Shown here: piece after piece, positions 51,701 to 63,849 of the stretch
Position numbering within the stretch: position 1 is the stretch's first letter
How the letters are laid out: every line of letters begins with the position of its first letter
Assembly: GCF_051020955.1 (NCBI RefSeq)
Contig: NW_027477126.1
Span: forward strand, 1-64,000
Source of the DNA: Megalopta genalis
Lineage: Eukaryota; Arthropoda; Insecta; Hymenoptera; Halictidae
Direction of reading: 5' to 3'
DNA: 64,000 nt
Position numbers and translations under genes: made by a program
Notes under the pieces: model-generated
Seen by the model: only the letters and a program-made list of their open reading frames with translations
Told to the model about the DNA's origin: nothing
Database searches by the model: none

Positions 51701-52759
51701 GTTTCGCATGGATTCGAAGGTAACCCTTCTACTTCGCATTGATTTTAATCTAAATCATGTGTTTCGCATGGATTTGAAGCTAACTCGTTTGTTTCGCATA
51801 GTGTTGAAGCTAAATCATGTATATCACAAGTATTTGAGGCTAAACCATTTGTTTCGCACGGATTCGAAGATAAGCCTCCTACGTCGCATTGATTTGAAGC
51901 TAAATCATGTGTTCGCATGGATTTGAAGCTAACTCGTTTGCTTCGTATGCTGTTGAAGCTAAATCAAGTGTATCACAAGTATTTGAAGCTAAACCATTTG
52001 TTTCGCATGGATTCGAAGATCAGCCTTCTACTTCGCATTGATTAGATGCTAAATCATGTGTTTCGCATGGATTTGAAGCTAACTCGTTTGTATCGCATGC
52101 TGTTGAAACTAAATCATGTATATCACAAGGATTTGAAGCTAAATCATATGTTTCGCATGGATTTGAATCTAACTCGTTTATTTCGCATGCTGTTGAAACT
52201 AAATCATGTATATCACAAGTATTTGAAGCTAAACCATTTGCTTCGCATGGATTCGAAGATCAGCCTTCTACTTCGCATTGATTAGATACTAAATCATGAG
52301 TTTCGCATGGATTTGAAGCAAAGCCATCAACTTCGCGTTGACTTGATACTAAATCATGTTTTTCGTTTGGACTTGAAGCTAACTCGTTTGTTTCGCATGT
52401 TGTTGAAGATAAATCATGTATATCACAAGTATTTGAAGCTATATCATATGTTTCGCATGGATTCGAAGGTAACCCTTCTAATTCGCATTGATTTGAAGCT
52501 AAATCTTGTGTTTCGCATGGGTTTGATGCTGACTCGTTTGTTTCGCATGCAGTTGAAGCTGAATCATGTATATCACAAGTATTTGCGGATAAACCATTTG
52601 TTTCGCATGGATTCGAAGGTAACCCTTCTACTTCGCATTGATTTTAATCTAAATCATGTGTTTCACATGGATTTGAAGCTAACTCGTTTGTTTCGCATAG
52701 TGTTGAAGCTAAATCATGTATATCACAAGTATTTGAGGCTAAACCATTTGTTTCGCACG
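48708..52759. repeat. 4,052-bp higher-order repeat, copy 3
   Basis: Modules at 48,948, 49,549, 50,450 and 51,350, register break at 52,129/52,130 and H-I remnant at 52,310. Private base: A at 50,684 (others T). At 52,760 the expected GATTCC E variant is replaced by an ordinary GATTCG E, so the 4,052-bp period ends here. Confidence 0.92.
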
Positions 52760-53029
52760 GATTCGAAGATAAGCCTACTACTTCGCATTGATTTGAAGCT
52801 AAATCATGTGTTCGCATGGATGTGAAGCTAACTCGTTTGTTTCGCATGCTGTTGAAGCTAAGTCATGTATATCACAAGTATTTGAAGCTAAACCATTTGT
52901 TTCGCATGGTTTCGAAGATAAGCCTTCCACTTCGCATTGATTAGATGCTAAATCATGTGTTTCGCATGGATTTGAAGCTAACTCGTTTGTATCGCATGCT
53001 GTTGAAACTAAATCATGTATATCACAAGG
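52760..53029. repeat. Junction segment between copies 3 and 4
   Basis: This 270-bp stretch replaces the first ~571 bp of the 4-kb unit, including its delta module, which shortens the period from 4,052 to 3,750. Its first ~180 bp match 56,510-56,690 at offset 3,750. It contains a 29-bp A unit and an A unit after GATTAG. Near 53,029 a C unit ending ACAAGG runs straight into a unit that becomes D-like (TATATCATATG). Confidence 0.8.
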
Positions 53030-56000
53030 ATTTGAAGCTATATCATATGTTTCGCATGGATTCGAAGATAACCCTTCTAATTCGCATTGATTTGAAGCTA
53101 AATCATGTGTTTCGCATGGATTTGAATCTAAGTCGTTTGTTTCGCATGCTGTTGAAACTAAATCATGTATATCACAAGTATTTGAAGCTAAACCATTTGC
53201 TTCGCATGGATTCGAAGATCAGCCTTCTACATCGCATTGATTAGATGCTAAATCATGTGTTTCGCATGGGTTTGAAGCTAACTCGTTTGTTTCCCCTGCA
53301 TTTGAAGCCATATCACTTATATTTTCAAGAATGTGAAGCTAAATCATTCGTTTTGCATGGATTTGAAGCTAAGCCATCAACTTCGCGTTGACTTGATGCT
53401 TATTCATGTGTTTCGCATGGATTTGAAGCTAACTCGTTTGTTTCGCAGGCAGTTGAAGCTGAATCATGTATATCAAAAGTATTTGAAGCTAAAATAATTC
53501 GTTTCGCATGGATTCGAAGATAAGCCTTCCACTTCGCATTGATTTGAAGCTAAATCATGTGTTCCGCATGGATTTGAAGCTGACTCGTTTGTTTCGCATG
53601 CAGTTGAAGCTGAATCATGTATATCACAAGTATTTGCGGCTAAACCATTTGTTTCGCATGGATTCGAAGGTAACCCTTCTACTTCGCATTGATTTTAATC
53701 TAAATCATGTGTTTCGCATGGATTTGAAGCTAACTCGTTTGTTTCGCATGCTGTTGAAGCTAAATCATGTATATCACAAGTATTTGAAGCTAAACCATTT
53801 GTTTCGCATGGATTCGAAGATAAGCCTCCTACTTCGCATTGATTTGAAGCTAAATCATGTGTTCGCATGGATTTGAAGCTTACTCGTTTGCTTCGCATGC
53901 TGTTGAAGCTAAATCAAGTGTATCACAAGTATTTGAAGCTAAACCATTTGTTTCGCATGGATTCGAAGATCAGCCTCCTACTTCGCATTGATTAGATGCT
54001 AAATCATGTGTTTCGCATGGATTTGAAGCTAACTCGTTTGTTTCGCATGCTGTTGAAACTAAATCATGTATATCACAAGTATTTGAAGCGATATCATTTG
54101 TTTCGCATGGATTCGAAGATTAGCCTTCTACTTCGCATTGATTAGATGCTAAATCATGTGTTTAGCATGGGTTTGAAGCTAACTCGTTTGTTTCGCCTGC
54201 ATTTGAAGCTATATCACTTATATTCACAAGTATGTGAAGCTAAATCATTCGTTTCGCATGGATTTGAAGCAAAGCCATCAACTTCGCGTTGACTTGATAC
54301 TAAATCATGTTTTTCGTTTGGACTTGAAGCTAACTCGTTTGTTTCGCATGTTGTTGAAGATAAATCATGTATATCACAAGTATTTGAAGCTATATCATAT
54401 GTTTCGCATGGATTCGAAGATAACCCTTCTAATTCGCATTGATTTGAAGCTAAATCTTGTGTTTCGCATGGATTTGAAGCTGACTCGTTTGTTTCGCATG
54501 CAGTTGAAGCTGAATCATGTATATCACAAGTATTTGCGGATAAACCATTTGTTTCGCATGGATTCGAAGGTAACCCTTCTACTTCGCATTGATTTTAATC
54601 TAAATCATGTGTTTCGCATGGATTTGAAGCTAACTCGTTTGTTTCGCATAGTGTTGAAGCTAAATCATGTATATCACAAGTATTTGAGGCTAAACCATTT
54701 GTTTCGCACAGATTCGAAGATAAGCCTCCTACTTCGCATTGATTTGAAGCTAAATCATGTGTTCGCATGGATTTGAAGCTTACTCGTTTGCTTCGCATGC
54801 TGTTGAAGCTAAATCAAGTGTATCACAAGTATTTGAAGCTAAACCATTTGTTTCGCATGGATTCGAAGATCAGCCTCCTACTTCGCATTGATTAGATGCT
54901 AAATCATGTGTTTCGCATGGATTTGAAGCTAACTCGTTTGTTTCGCATGCTGTTGAAACTAAATCATGTATATCACAAGTATTTGAAGCGATATCATTTG
55001 TTTCGCATGGATTCGAAGATTAGCCTTCTACTTCGCATTGATTAGATGCTAAATCATGTGTTTAGCATGGGTTTGAAGCTAACTCGTTTGTTTCGCCTGC
55101 ATTTGAAGCTATATCACTTATATTCACAAGTATGTGAAGCTAAATCATTCGTTTCGCATGGATTTGAAGCAAAGCCATCAACTTCGCGTTGACTTGATAC
55201 TAAATCATGTTTTTCGTTTGGACTTGAAGCTAACTCGTTTGTTTCGCATGTTGTTGAAGATAAATCATGTATATCACAAGTATTTGAAGCTATATCATAT
55301 GTTTCGCATGGATTCGAAGATAACCCTTCTAATTCGCATTGATTTGAAGCTAAATCTTGTGTTTCGCATGGATTTGAAGCTGACTCGTTTGTTTCGCATG
55401 CAGTTGAAGCTGAATCATGTATATCACAAGTATTTGCGGATAAACCATTTGTTTCGCATGGATTCGAAGGTAACCCTTCTACTTCGCATTGATTTTAATC
55501 TAAATCATGTGTTTCGCATGGATTTGAAGCTAACTCGTTTGTTTCGCATAGTGTTGAAGCTAAATCATGTATATCACAAGTATTTGAGGCTAAACCATTT
55601 GTTTCGCACGGATTCGAAGATAAGCCTCCTACGTCGCATTGATTTGAAGCTAAATCATGTGTTCGCATGGATTTGAAGCTAACTCGTTTGCTTCGTATGC
55701 TGTTGAAGCTAAATCAAGTGTATCACAAGTATTTGAAGCTAAACCATTTGTTTCGCATGGATTCGAAGATCAGCCTTCTACTTCGCATTGATTAGATGCT
55801 AAATCATGTGTTTCGCATGGATTTGAAGCTAACTCGTTTGTATCGCATGCTGTTGAAACTAAATCATGTATATCACAAGGATTTGAAGCTAAATCATATG
55901 TTTCGCATGGATTTGAATCTAACTCGTTTATTTCGCATGCTGTTGAAACTAAATCATGTATATCACAAGTATTTGAAGCTAAACCATTTGCTTCGCATGG

Positions 56001-56690
56001 ATTCGAAGATCAGCCTTCTACTTCGCATTGATTAGATACTAAATCATGAGTTTCGCATGGATTTGAAGCAAAGCCATCAACTTCGCGTTGACTTGATACT
56101 AAATCATGTTTTTCGTTTGGACTTGAAGCTAACTCGTTTGTTTCGCATGTTGTTGAAGATAAATCATGTATATCACAAGTATTTGAAGCTATATCATATG
56201 TTTCGCATGGATTCGAAGGTAACCCTTCTAATTCGCATTGATTTGAAGCTAAATCTTGTGTTTCGCATGGGTTTGATGCTGACTCGTTTGTTTCGCATGC
56301 AGTTGAAGCTGAATCATGTATATCACAAGTATTTGCGGATAAACCATTTGTTTCGCATGGATTCGAAGGTAACCCTTCTACTTCGCATTGATTTTAATCT
56401 AAATCATGTGTTTCGCATGGATTTGAAGCTAACTCGTTTGTTTCGCATAGTGTTGAAGCTAAATCATGTATATCACAAGTATTTGAGGCTAAACCATTTG
56501 TTTCGCACGGATTCGAAGATAAGCCTACTACTTCGCATTGATTTGAAGCTAAATCATGTGTTCGCATGGATGTGAAGCTAACTCGTTTGTTTCGCATGCT
56601 GTTGAAGCTAAGTCATGTATATCACAAGTATTTGAAGCTAAACCATTTGTTTCGCATGGTTTCGAAGATAAGCCTTCCACTTCGCATTCA
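53030..56690. repeat. Shortened copy 4 of the ~4-kb higher-order repeat
   Basis: Matches 49,280-52,940 at offset 3,750. Modules at 53,299 (alpha-like), 54,200 and 55,100 (both beta), register break at 55,879/55,880, H-I remnant at 56,060. It has T at 54,162 where copies 1-3 have A (42,308, 46,360, 50,412), and G at 56,415 where copies 1-3 have A (44,561, 48,613, 52,665). It is therefore a distinct lineage. Homology ends near 56,690. Confidence 0.88.
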
Positions 56691-58104
56691 TTTGAAGCTA
56701 AATCATGTGTTCCGCATGGATTTGAAGCTTACTCGTTTGTTTCGCATGCAGTTGAAGCTGAATCATGTATGTCACAAGTATTTGCGGCTAAACCATTTGT
56801 TTCGCATGGATTCGAAGGTAACCCTTCTACTTCGCATTCATTTGAAGCTAAATCATGTGTTTCGCATGGATTTGAATCTAACTCGTTTGTTTCGCATAGT
56901 GTTGAAGCTAAATCATGTATATCACAAGTATTTGAGGCTAAACCATTTGTTTCGCACGGATTCGAAGATAAGCCTACTACTTCGCATTGATTTGAAGCTA
57001 AATCATGTGTTCGCATGGATTTGAAGCTAACTCGTTTGCTTCGTATGCTGTTGAAGCTAAATCAAGTGTATCACAAGTATTTGAAGCTAAACCATTTGTT
57101 TCGCATGGATTCGAAGATCAGCCTTCTACTTCGCATTGATTAGATGCTAAATCATGTGTTTCGCATGGATTTGAAGCTAACTCGTTTGTATCGCATGCTG
57201 TTGAAACTAAATCATGTATATCACAAGGATTTGAAGCTAAATCATATGTTTCGCATGGATTTGAATCTAACTCGTTTGTTTCGCATGCTGTTGAAACTAA
57301 ATCATGTATATCACAAGTATTTGAAGCTAAACCATTTGCTTCGCATGGATTCGAAGATCAGCCTTCTACTTCGCATTGATTAGATACTAAATCATGAGTT
57401 TCGCATGTTTTGAAGCTAACTCGTTTGTGTCGCAGGCAGTTGAAGCTGAATCATGTATATCAAAAGTATTTGAAGCTAAACTATTCGTTTCGCATGGATT
57501 CGAAGATAAGCCATCAACTTCGCATTGACTTGATGCTAATTCATGTGTTTCGCATGGATTTGAAGCTAAATCGTTTGTTTCGCAGGCAGTTGAAGCTGAA
57601 TCATGTATATCAAAAGTATTTGAAGCTAAACTATTCGTTTCGCATGGATTCGAAGATAAGCCTTCCACTTCGCATTGATTTGAAGCTAAATCATGTGTTC
57701 CGCATGGATTTGAAGCTGACTCGTTTGTTTCGCATGCAGTTGAAGCTGAATCATGTATATCACAAGTATTTGCGGCTAAACCATTTGTTTCGAATGGATT
57801 CGAAGGTAACCCTTCTACTTCACATTGATTTTAATCTAAATCATGTGTTTCGCATGGATTTGAAGCTAACTCGTTTGTTTCGCATGCTGTTGAAGCTAAA
57901 TCATGTATATCACAAGTATTTGAAGCTAAACCATTTGTTTCGCATGGATTCGAAGATAAGCCTCCTACTTCGCATTGATTTGAAGCTAAATCATGTGTTC
58001 GCATGGATTTGAAGCTTACTCGTTTGCTTCGCATGCTGTTGAAGCTAAATCAAGTGTATCACAAGTATTTGAAGCTAAACCATTTGTTTCGCATGGATTC
58101 GAAG
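56570..58104. repeat. Segment duplicated at about 60,705-62,149
   Basis: The left part matches at offset 4,135 and the right part at offset 4,045. The 90-bp difference (three monomers) falls between 57,189 and 57,257, exactly where this copy carries an extra A-B-C trimer. Shared rare bases confirm the pairing: CGAATGG at ~57,792 and ~61,837, and TTCACATTG at ~57,820 and ~61,865. Right of 58,104 this copy continues GATCAGCC while the partner switches to an H unit. Confidence 0.85.
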
Positions 58105-58335
58105 ATCAGCCTCCTACTTCGCCTTGATTAGATGCTAAATCATGTGTTTCGCATGGATTTGAAGCTAACTCGTTTGTTTCGCATGCTGTTGAAACTAAAT
58201 CATGTATATCACAAGTATTTGAAGCGATATCATTTGTTTCGCATGGATTCGAAGATTAGCCTTCTACTTCGCATTGATTAGATGCTAAATCATGTGTTTA
58301 GCATGGGTTTGAAGCTAACTCGTTTGTTTCGCCTG

Positions 58336-58456
58336 CATTTGAAGCTATATCACTTATATTCACAAGTATGTGAAGCTAAATCATTCGTTTCGCATGGATT
58401 TGAAGCAAAGCCATCAACTTCGCGTTGACTTGATACTAAATCATGTTTTTCGTTTG
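58336..58456. repeat. Punctuation module in Domain IV (beta)
   Basis: Complete beta module. Downstream, 58,560-58,800 carries the pair CCCTTCTAATTCGC / GATGCTGACTCG twice at 150 bp, a local pentamer duplication. Confidence 0.84.
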
Positions 58457-59894
58457 GACTTGAAGCTAACTCGTTTGTTTCGCATGTTGTTGAAGATAAA
58501 TCATGTATATCACAAGTATTTGAAGCTATATCATATGTTTCGCATGGATTCGAAGATAACCCTTCTAATTCGCATTGATTTGAAGCTAAATCATGTGTTT
58601 CGCATGGATTTGATGCTGACTCGTTTGTTTCGCATGCAGTTGAAGCTGAATCATGTATATCACAAGTATTTGCGGATAAACCATTTGTTTCGCATGGATT
58701 CGAAGGTAACCCTTCTAATTCGCATTGATTTGAAGCTAAATCTTGTGTTTCGCATGGATTTGATGCTGACTCGATTGTTTCGCATGCAGTTGAAGCTGAA
58801 TCATGTATATCACAAGTATTTGAGGCTAAACCATTTGTTTCGCACGGATTCGAAGATAAGCCTACTACTTCGCATTGATTTGAAGCTAAATCATGTGTTC
58901 GCATGGATTTGAAGCTAACTCGTTTGCTTCGCATGCTGTTGAAGCTAAATCAAGTGTATCACAAGTATTTCAAGCTAAACCATTTGTTTCGCATGGATTC
59001 GAAGATAAGCCTTCTACTTCGCATTGATTTTAATCTAAATCATGTGTTTCGCATGGATTTGAAGCTAACTCGTTTGTTTCGCATGCTGTTGAAGCTAAAT
59101 CATGTATATCACAAGTATTTGAAGCTATATCATATGTTTCGCATGGATTCGAAGATAACCCTTCTAATTCGCATTGATTTGAAGCTAAATCTTGTGTTTC
59201 GCATGGATTTGAAGCTGACTCGTTTGTTTCGCATGCAGTTGAAGCTGAATCATGTATATCACAAGTATTTGCGGATAAACCATTTGTTTCGCATGGATTC
59301 GAAGGTAACCCTTCTACTTCGCATTGATTTTAATCTAAATCATGTGTTTCGCATGGATTTGAAGCTAACTCGTTTGTTTCGCATAGTGTTGAAGCTAAAT
59401 CATGTATATCACAAGTATTTGAGGCTAAACCATTTGTTTCGCACGGATTCGAAGATAAGCCTCCTACTTCGCATTGATTTGAAGCTAAATCATGTGTTCG
59501 CATGGATTTGAAGCTAACTCGTTTGCTTCGTATGCTGTTGAAGCTAAATCAAGTGTATCACAAGTATTTGAAGCTAAACCATTTGTTTCGCATGGATTCG
59601 AAGATCAGCCTTCTACTTCGCATTGATTAGATGCTAAATCATGTGTTTCGCATGGATTTGAAGCTAACTCGTTTGTATCGCATGCTGTTGAAACTAAATC
59701 ATGTATATCACAAGGATTTGAAGCTAAATCATATGTTTCGCATGGATTTGAATCTAACTCGTTTGTTTCGCATGCTGTTGAAACTAAATCATGTATATCA
59801 CAAGTATTTGAAGCTAAACCATTTGCTTCGCATGGATTCGAAGATCAGCCTTCTACTTCGCATTGATTAGATACTAAATCATGAGTTTCGCATG

Positions 59895-59954
59895 GATTTG
59901 AAGCAAAGCCATCAACTTCGCGTTGACTTGATACTAAATCATGTTTTTCGTTTG
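59895..59954. repeat. Module remnant (H-I of beta)
   Basis: H and I of beta follow an A-like unit with CATGAGTTTCGC, without F and G. Same arrangement as 44,206, 48,258, 52,310 and 56,060. Confidence 0.84.
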
Positions 59955-62140
59955 GACTTGAAGCTATCTCGTTTGTTTCGCATGTTGTTGAAGATAAATC
60001 ATGTATATCACAAGTATTTGAAGCTATATCATATGTTTCGCATGGATTCGAAGGTAACCCTTCTAATTCGCATTGATTTGAAGCTAAATCTTGTGTTTCG
60101 CATGGGTTTGATGCTGACTCGTTTGTTTCGCATGCAGTTGAAGCTGAATCATGTATATCACAAGTATTTGCGGACAAACCATTTGTTTCGCATGGATTCG
60201 AAGGTAACCCTTCTACTTCGCATTGATTTTAATCTAAATCATGTGTTTCGCATGGATTTGAAGCTAACTCGTTTGTTTCGCATAGTGTTGAAGCGAAATC
60301 ATGTATATCACAAGTAATTGAGGCTAAACCATTTGTTTCGCACGGATTCGAAGATAAGCCTACTACTTCGCATTGATTTGAAGCTAAATCATGTGTTCGC
60401 ATGGATTTGAAGCTAACTCGTTTGCTTCGCATGCTGTTGAAGCTAAATCAAGTGTATCACAAGTATTTGAAGCTAAACCATTTGTTTCGCATGGATTCGA
60501 AGATAAGCCTTCTACTTCGCATTGATTTTAATCTAAATCATGTGTTTCGCATGGATTTGAAGCTAACTCGTTTGTTTCGCATGCTGTTGAAGCTAAATCA
60601 TGTATATCACAAGTATTTGAAGCTATATCATATGTTTCGCATGGATTCGAAGATAACCCTTCTAATTCGCATTGATTTGAAGCTAAATCATGTGTTTCGC
60701 ATGGATGTGAAGCTAACTCGTTTGTTTCGCATGCTGTTGAAGCTAAGTCATGTATATCACAAGTATTTGAAGCTAAACCATTTGTTTCGCATGGTTTCGA
60801 AGATAAGCCTTCCACTTCGCATTCATTTGAAGCTAAATCATGTGTTCCGCATGGATTTGAAGCTTACTCGTTTGTTTCGCATGCAGTTGAAGCTGAATCA
60901 TGTATGTCACAAGTATTTGCGGCTAAACCATTTGTTTCGCATGGATTCGAAGGTAACCCTTCTACTTCGCATTCATTTGAAGCTAAATCATGTGTTTCGC
61001 ATGGATTTGAATCTAACTCGTTTGTTTCGCATAGTGTTGAAGCTAAATCATGTATATCACAAGTATTTGAGGCTAAACCATTTGTTTCGCACGGATTCGA
61101 AGATAAGCCTCCTACTTCGCATTGATTTGAAGCTAAATCATGTGTTCGCATGGATTTGAAGCTAACTCGTTTGCTTCGTATGCTGTTGAAGCTAAATCAA
61201 GTGTATCACAAGTATTTGAAGCTAAACCATTTGTTTCGCATGGATTCGAAGATCAGCCTTATACTTCGCATTGATTAGATGCTAAATCATGTGTTTCGCA
61301 TGGATTTGAAGCTAACTCGTTTGTTTCGCATGCTGTTGAAACTAAATCATGTATATCACAAGTATTTGAAGCTAAACCATTTGCTTCGCATGGATTCGAA
61401 GATCAGCCTTCTACTTCGCATTGATTAGATACTAAATCATGAGTTTCGCATGTTTTGAAGCTAACTCGTTTGTGTCGCAGGCAGTTGAAGCTGAATCATG
61501 TATATCAAAAGTATTTGAAGCTAAACTATTCGTTTCGCATGGATTCGAAGATAAGCCATCAACTTCGCATTGACTTGATGCTAATTCATGTGTTTCGCAT
61601 GGATTTGAAGCTAACTCGTTTGTTTCGCAGGCAGTTGAAGCTGAATCATGTATATCAAAAGTATTTGAAGCTAAACTATTCGTTTCGCATGGATTCGAAG
61701 ATAAGCCTTCCACTTCGCATTGATTTGAAGCTAAATCATGTGTTCCGCATGGATTTGAAGCTGACTCGTTTGTTTCGCATGCAGTTGAAGCTGAATCATG
61801 TATATCACAAGTATTTGCGGCTAAACCATTTGTTTCGAATGGATTCGAAGGTAACCCTTCTACTTCACATTGATTTTAATCTAAATCATGTGTTTCGCAT
61901 GGATTTGAAGCTAACTCGTTTGTTTCGCATGCTGTTGAAGCTAAATCATGTATATCACAAGTATTTGAAGCTAAACCATTTGTTTCGCATGGATTCGAAG
62001 ATAAGCCTCCTACTTCGCATTGATTTGAAGCTAAATCATGTGTTCGCATGGATTTGAAGCTTACTCGTTTGCTTCGCATGCTGTTGAAGCTAAATCAAGT
62101 GTATCACAAGTATTTGAAGCTAAACCATTTGTTTCGCATG

Positions 62141-62200
62141 GATTCGAAGCAAAGCCATCAACTTCGCGTTGACTTGATACTAAATCATGTTTTTCGTTTG
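62141..62200. repeat. Chimeric E/H module remnant
   Basis: The unit begins as E (GATTCGAAGC) and continues as beta H (AAAGCCATCAAC), then beta I. The switch is within one monomer and coincides with the right end of the 4,045-offset duplication. Confidence 0.88.
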
Positions 62201-63728
62201 GACTTGAAGCTAACTCGTTTGTTTCGCATGTTGTTGAAGATAAATCATGTATATCACAAGTATTTGAAGCTATATCATATGTTTCGCATGGATTCGAAGA
62301 TAACCCTTCTAATTCGCATTGATTTGAAGCTAAATCTTGTGTTTCGCATGGATTTGATGCTGACTCGTTTGTTTCGCATGCAGTTGAAGCTGAATCATGT
62401 ATATCACAAGTATTTGCGGATAAACCATTTGTTTCGCATGGATTCGAAGGTAACCCTTCTACTTCGCATTGATTTTAATCTAAATCATGTGTTTCGCATG
62501 GATTTGAAGCTAACTCGTTTGTTTCGCATAGTGTTGAAGCTAAATCATGTATATCACAAGTATTTGAGGCTAAACCATTTGTTTCGCACGGATTCGAAGA
62601 TAAGCCTACTACTTCGCATTGATTTGAAGCTAAATCATGTGTTCGCATGGATTTGAAGCTAACTCGTTTGCTTCGCATGCTGTTGAAGCTAAATCAAGTG
62701 TATCACAAGTATTTGAAGCTAAACCATTTGTTTCGCATGGATTCGAAGATAAGCCTTCTACTTCGCATTGATTTTAATCTAAATCATGTGTTTCGCATGG
62801 ATTTGAAGCTAACTCGTTTGTTTCGCATGCTGTTGAAGCTAAATCATGTATATCACAAGTATTTGAAGCTATATCATATGTTTCGCATGGATTCGAAGAT
62901 AACCCTTCTAATTCGCATTGATTTGAAGCTAAATCATGTGTTTCGCATGGATGTGAAGCTAACTCGTTTGTTTCGCATGCTGTTGAAGCTAAGTCATGTA
63001 TATCACAAGTATTTGAAGCTAAACCATTTGTTTCGCATGGTTTCGAAGATAAGCCTTCCACTTCGCATTCATTTGAAGCTAAATCATGTGTTCCGCATGG
63101 ATTTGAAGCTTACTCGTTTGTTTCGCATGCAGTTGAAGCTGAATCATGTATGTCACAAGTATTTGCGGATAAACCATTTGTTTCGCATGGATTCGAAGGT
63201 AACCCTTCTACTTCGCATTGATTTTAATCTAAATCATGTGTTTCGCATGGATTTGAAGCTAACTCGTTTGTTTCGCATGCTGTTGAAGCTAAATCATGTA
63301 TATCACAAGTATTTGAAGCTAAACCATTTGTTTCGCATGGATTCGAAGATAAGCCTACTACTTCGCATTGATTTGAAGCTAAATCATGTGTTCGCATGGA
63401 TTTGAAGCTTACTCGTTTGCTTCGCATGCTGTTGAAGCTAAATCAAGTGTATCACAAGTATTTGAAGCTAAACCATTTGTTTCGCATGGATTCGAAGATC
63501 AGCCTCCTACTTCGCCTTGATTAGATGCTAAATCATGTGTTTCGCATGGATTTGAAGCTAACTCGTTTGTTTCGCATGCTGTTGAAACTAAATCATGTAT
63601 ATCACAAGTATTTGAAGCGATATCATTTGTTTCGCATGGATTCGAAGATTAGCCTTCTACTTCGCATTGATTAGATGCTAAATCATGTGTTTAGCATGGG
63701 TTTGAAGCTAACTCGTTTGTTTCGCCTG

Positions 63729-63849
63729 CATTTGAAGCTATATCACTTATATTCACAAGTATGTGAAGCTAAATCATTCGTTTCGCATGGATTTGAAGCA
63801 AAGCCATCAACTTCGCGTTGACTTGATACTAAATCATGTTTTTCGTTTG
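63729..63849. repeat. Last complete punctuation module (beta)
   Basis: Complete beta module. After it the array continues in A-E order to the window end without interruption. Confidence 0.84.

Larger units (their letters stand above)
40604..56690. repeat. Domain III: tandem ~4-kb higher-order repeat block
   Basis: Three consecutive units of exactly 4,052 bp start at 40,604, 44,656 and 48,708, followed by a shorter unit at a 3,750-bp offset. 4,052 = 135 x 30 + 2, and the extra two bases are accounted for: five +1 monomers (four 31-bp F units and one 31-bp D unit with TAAAATAATTCG) against three 29-bp A units. Only a handful of substitutions separate the copies. Confidence 0.92.

Noticed and set aside
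40604..56690. 4-kb copies as purely an assembly duplication
   Set aside because: Not rejected outright, but copies carry private bases and copy 4 has a different period and distinct variants, which simple duplication by an assembler would not create. Spanning reads are still needed.
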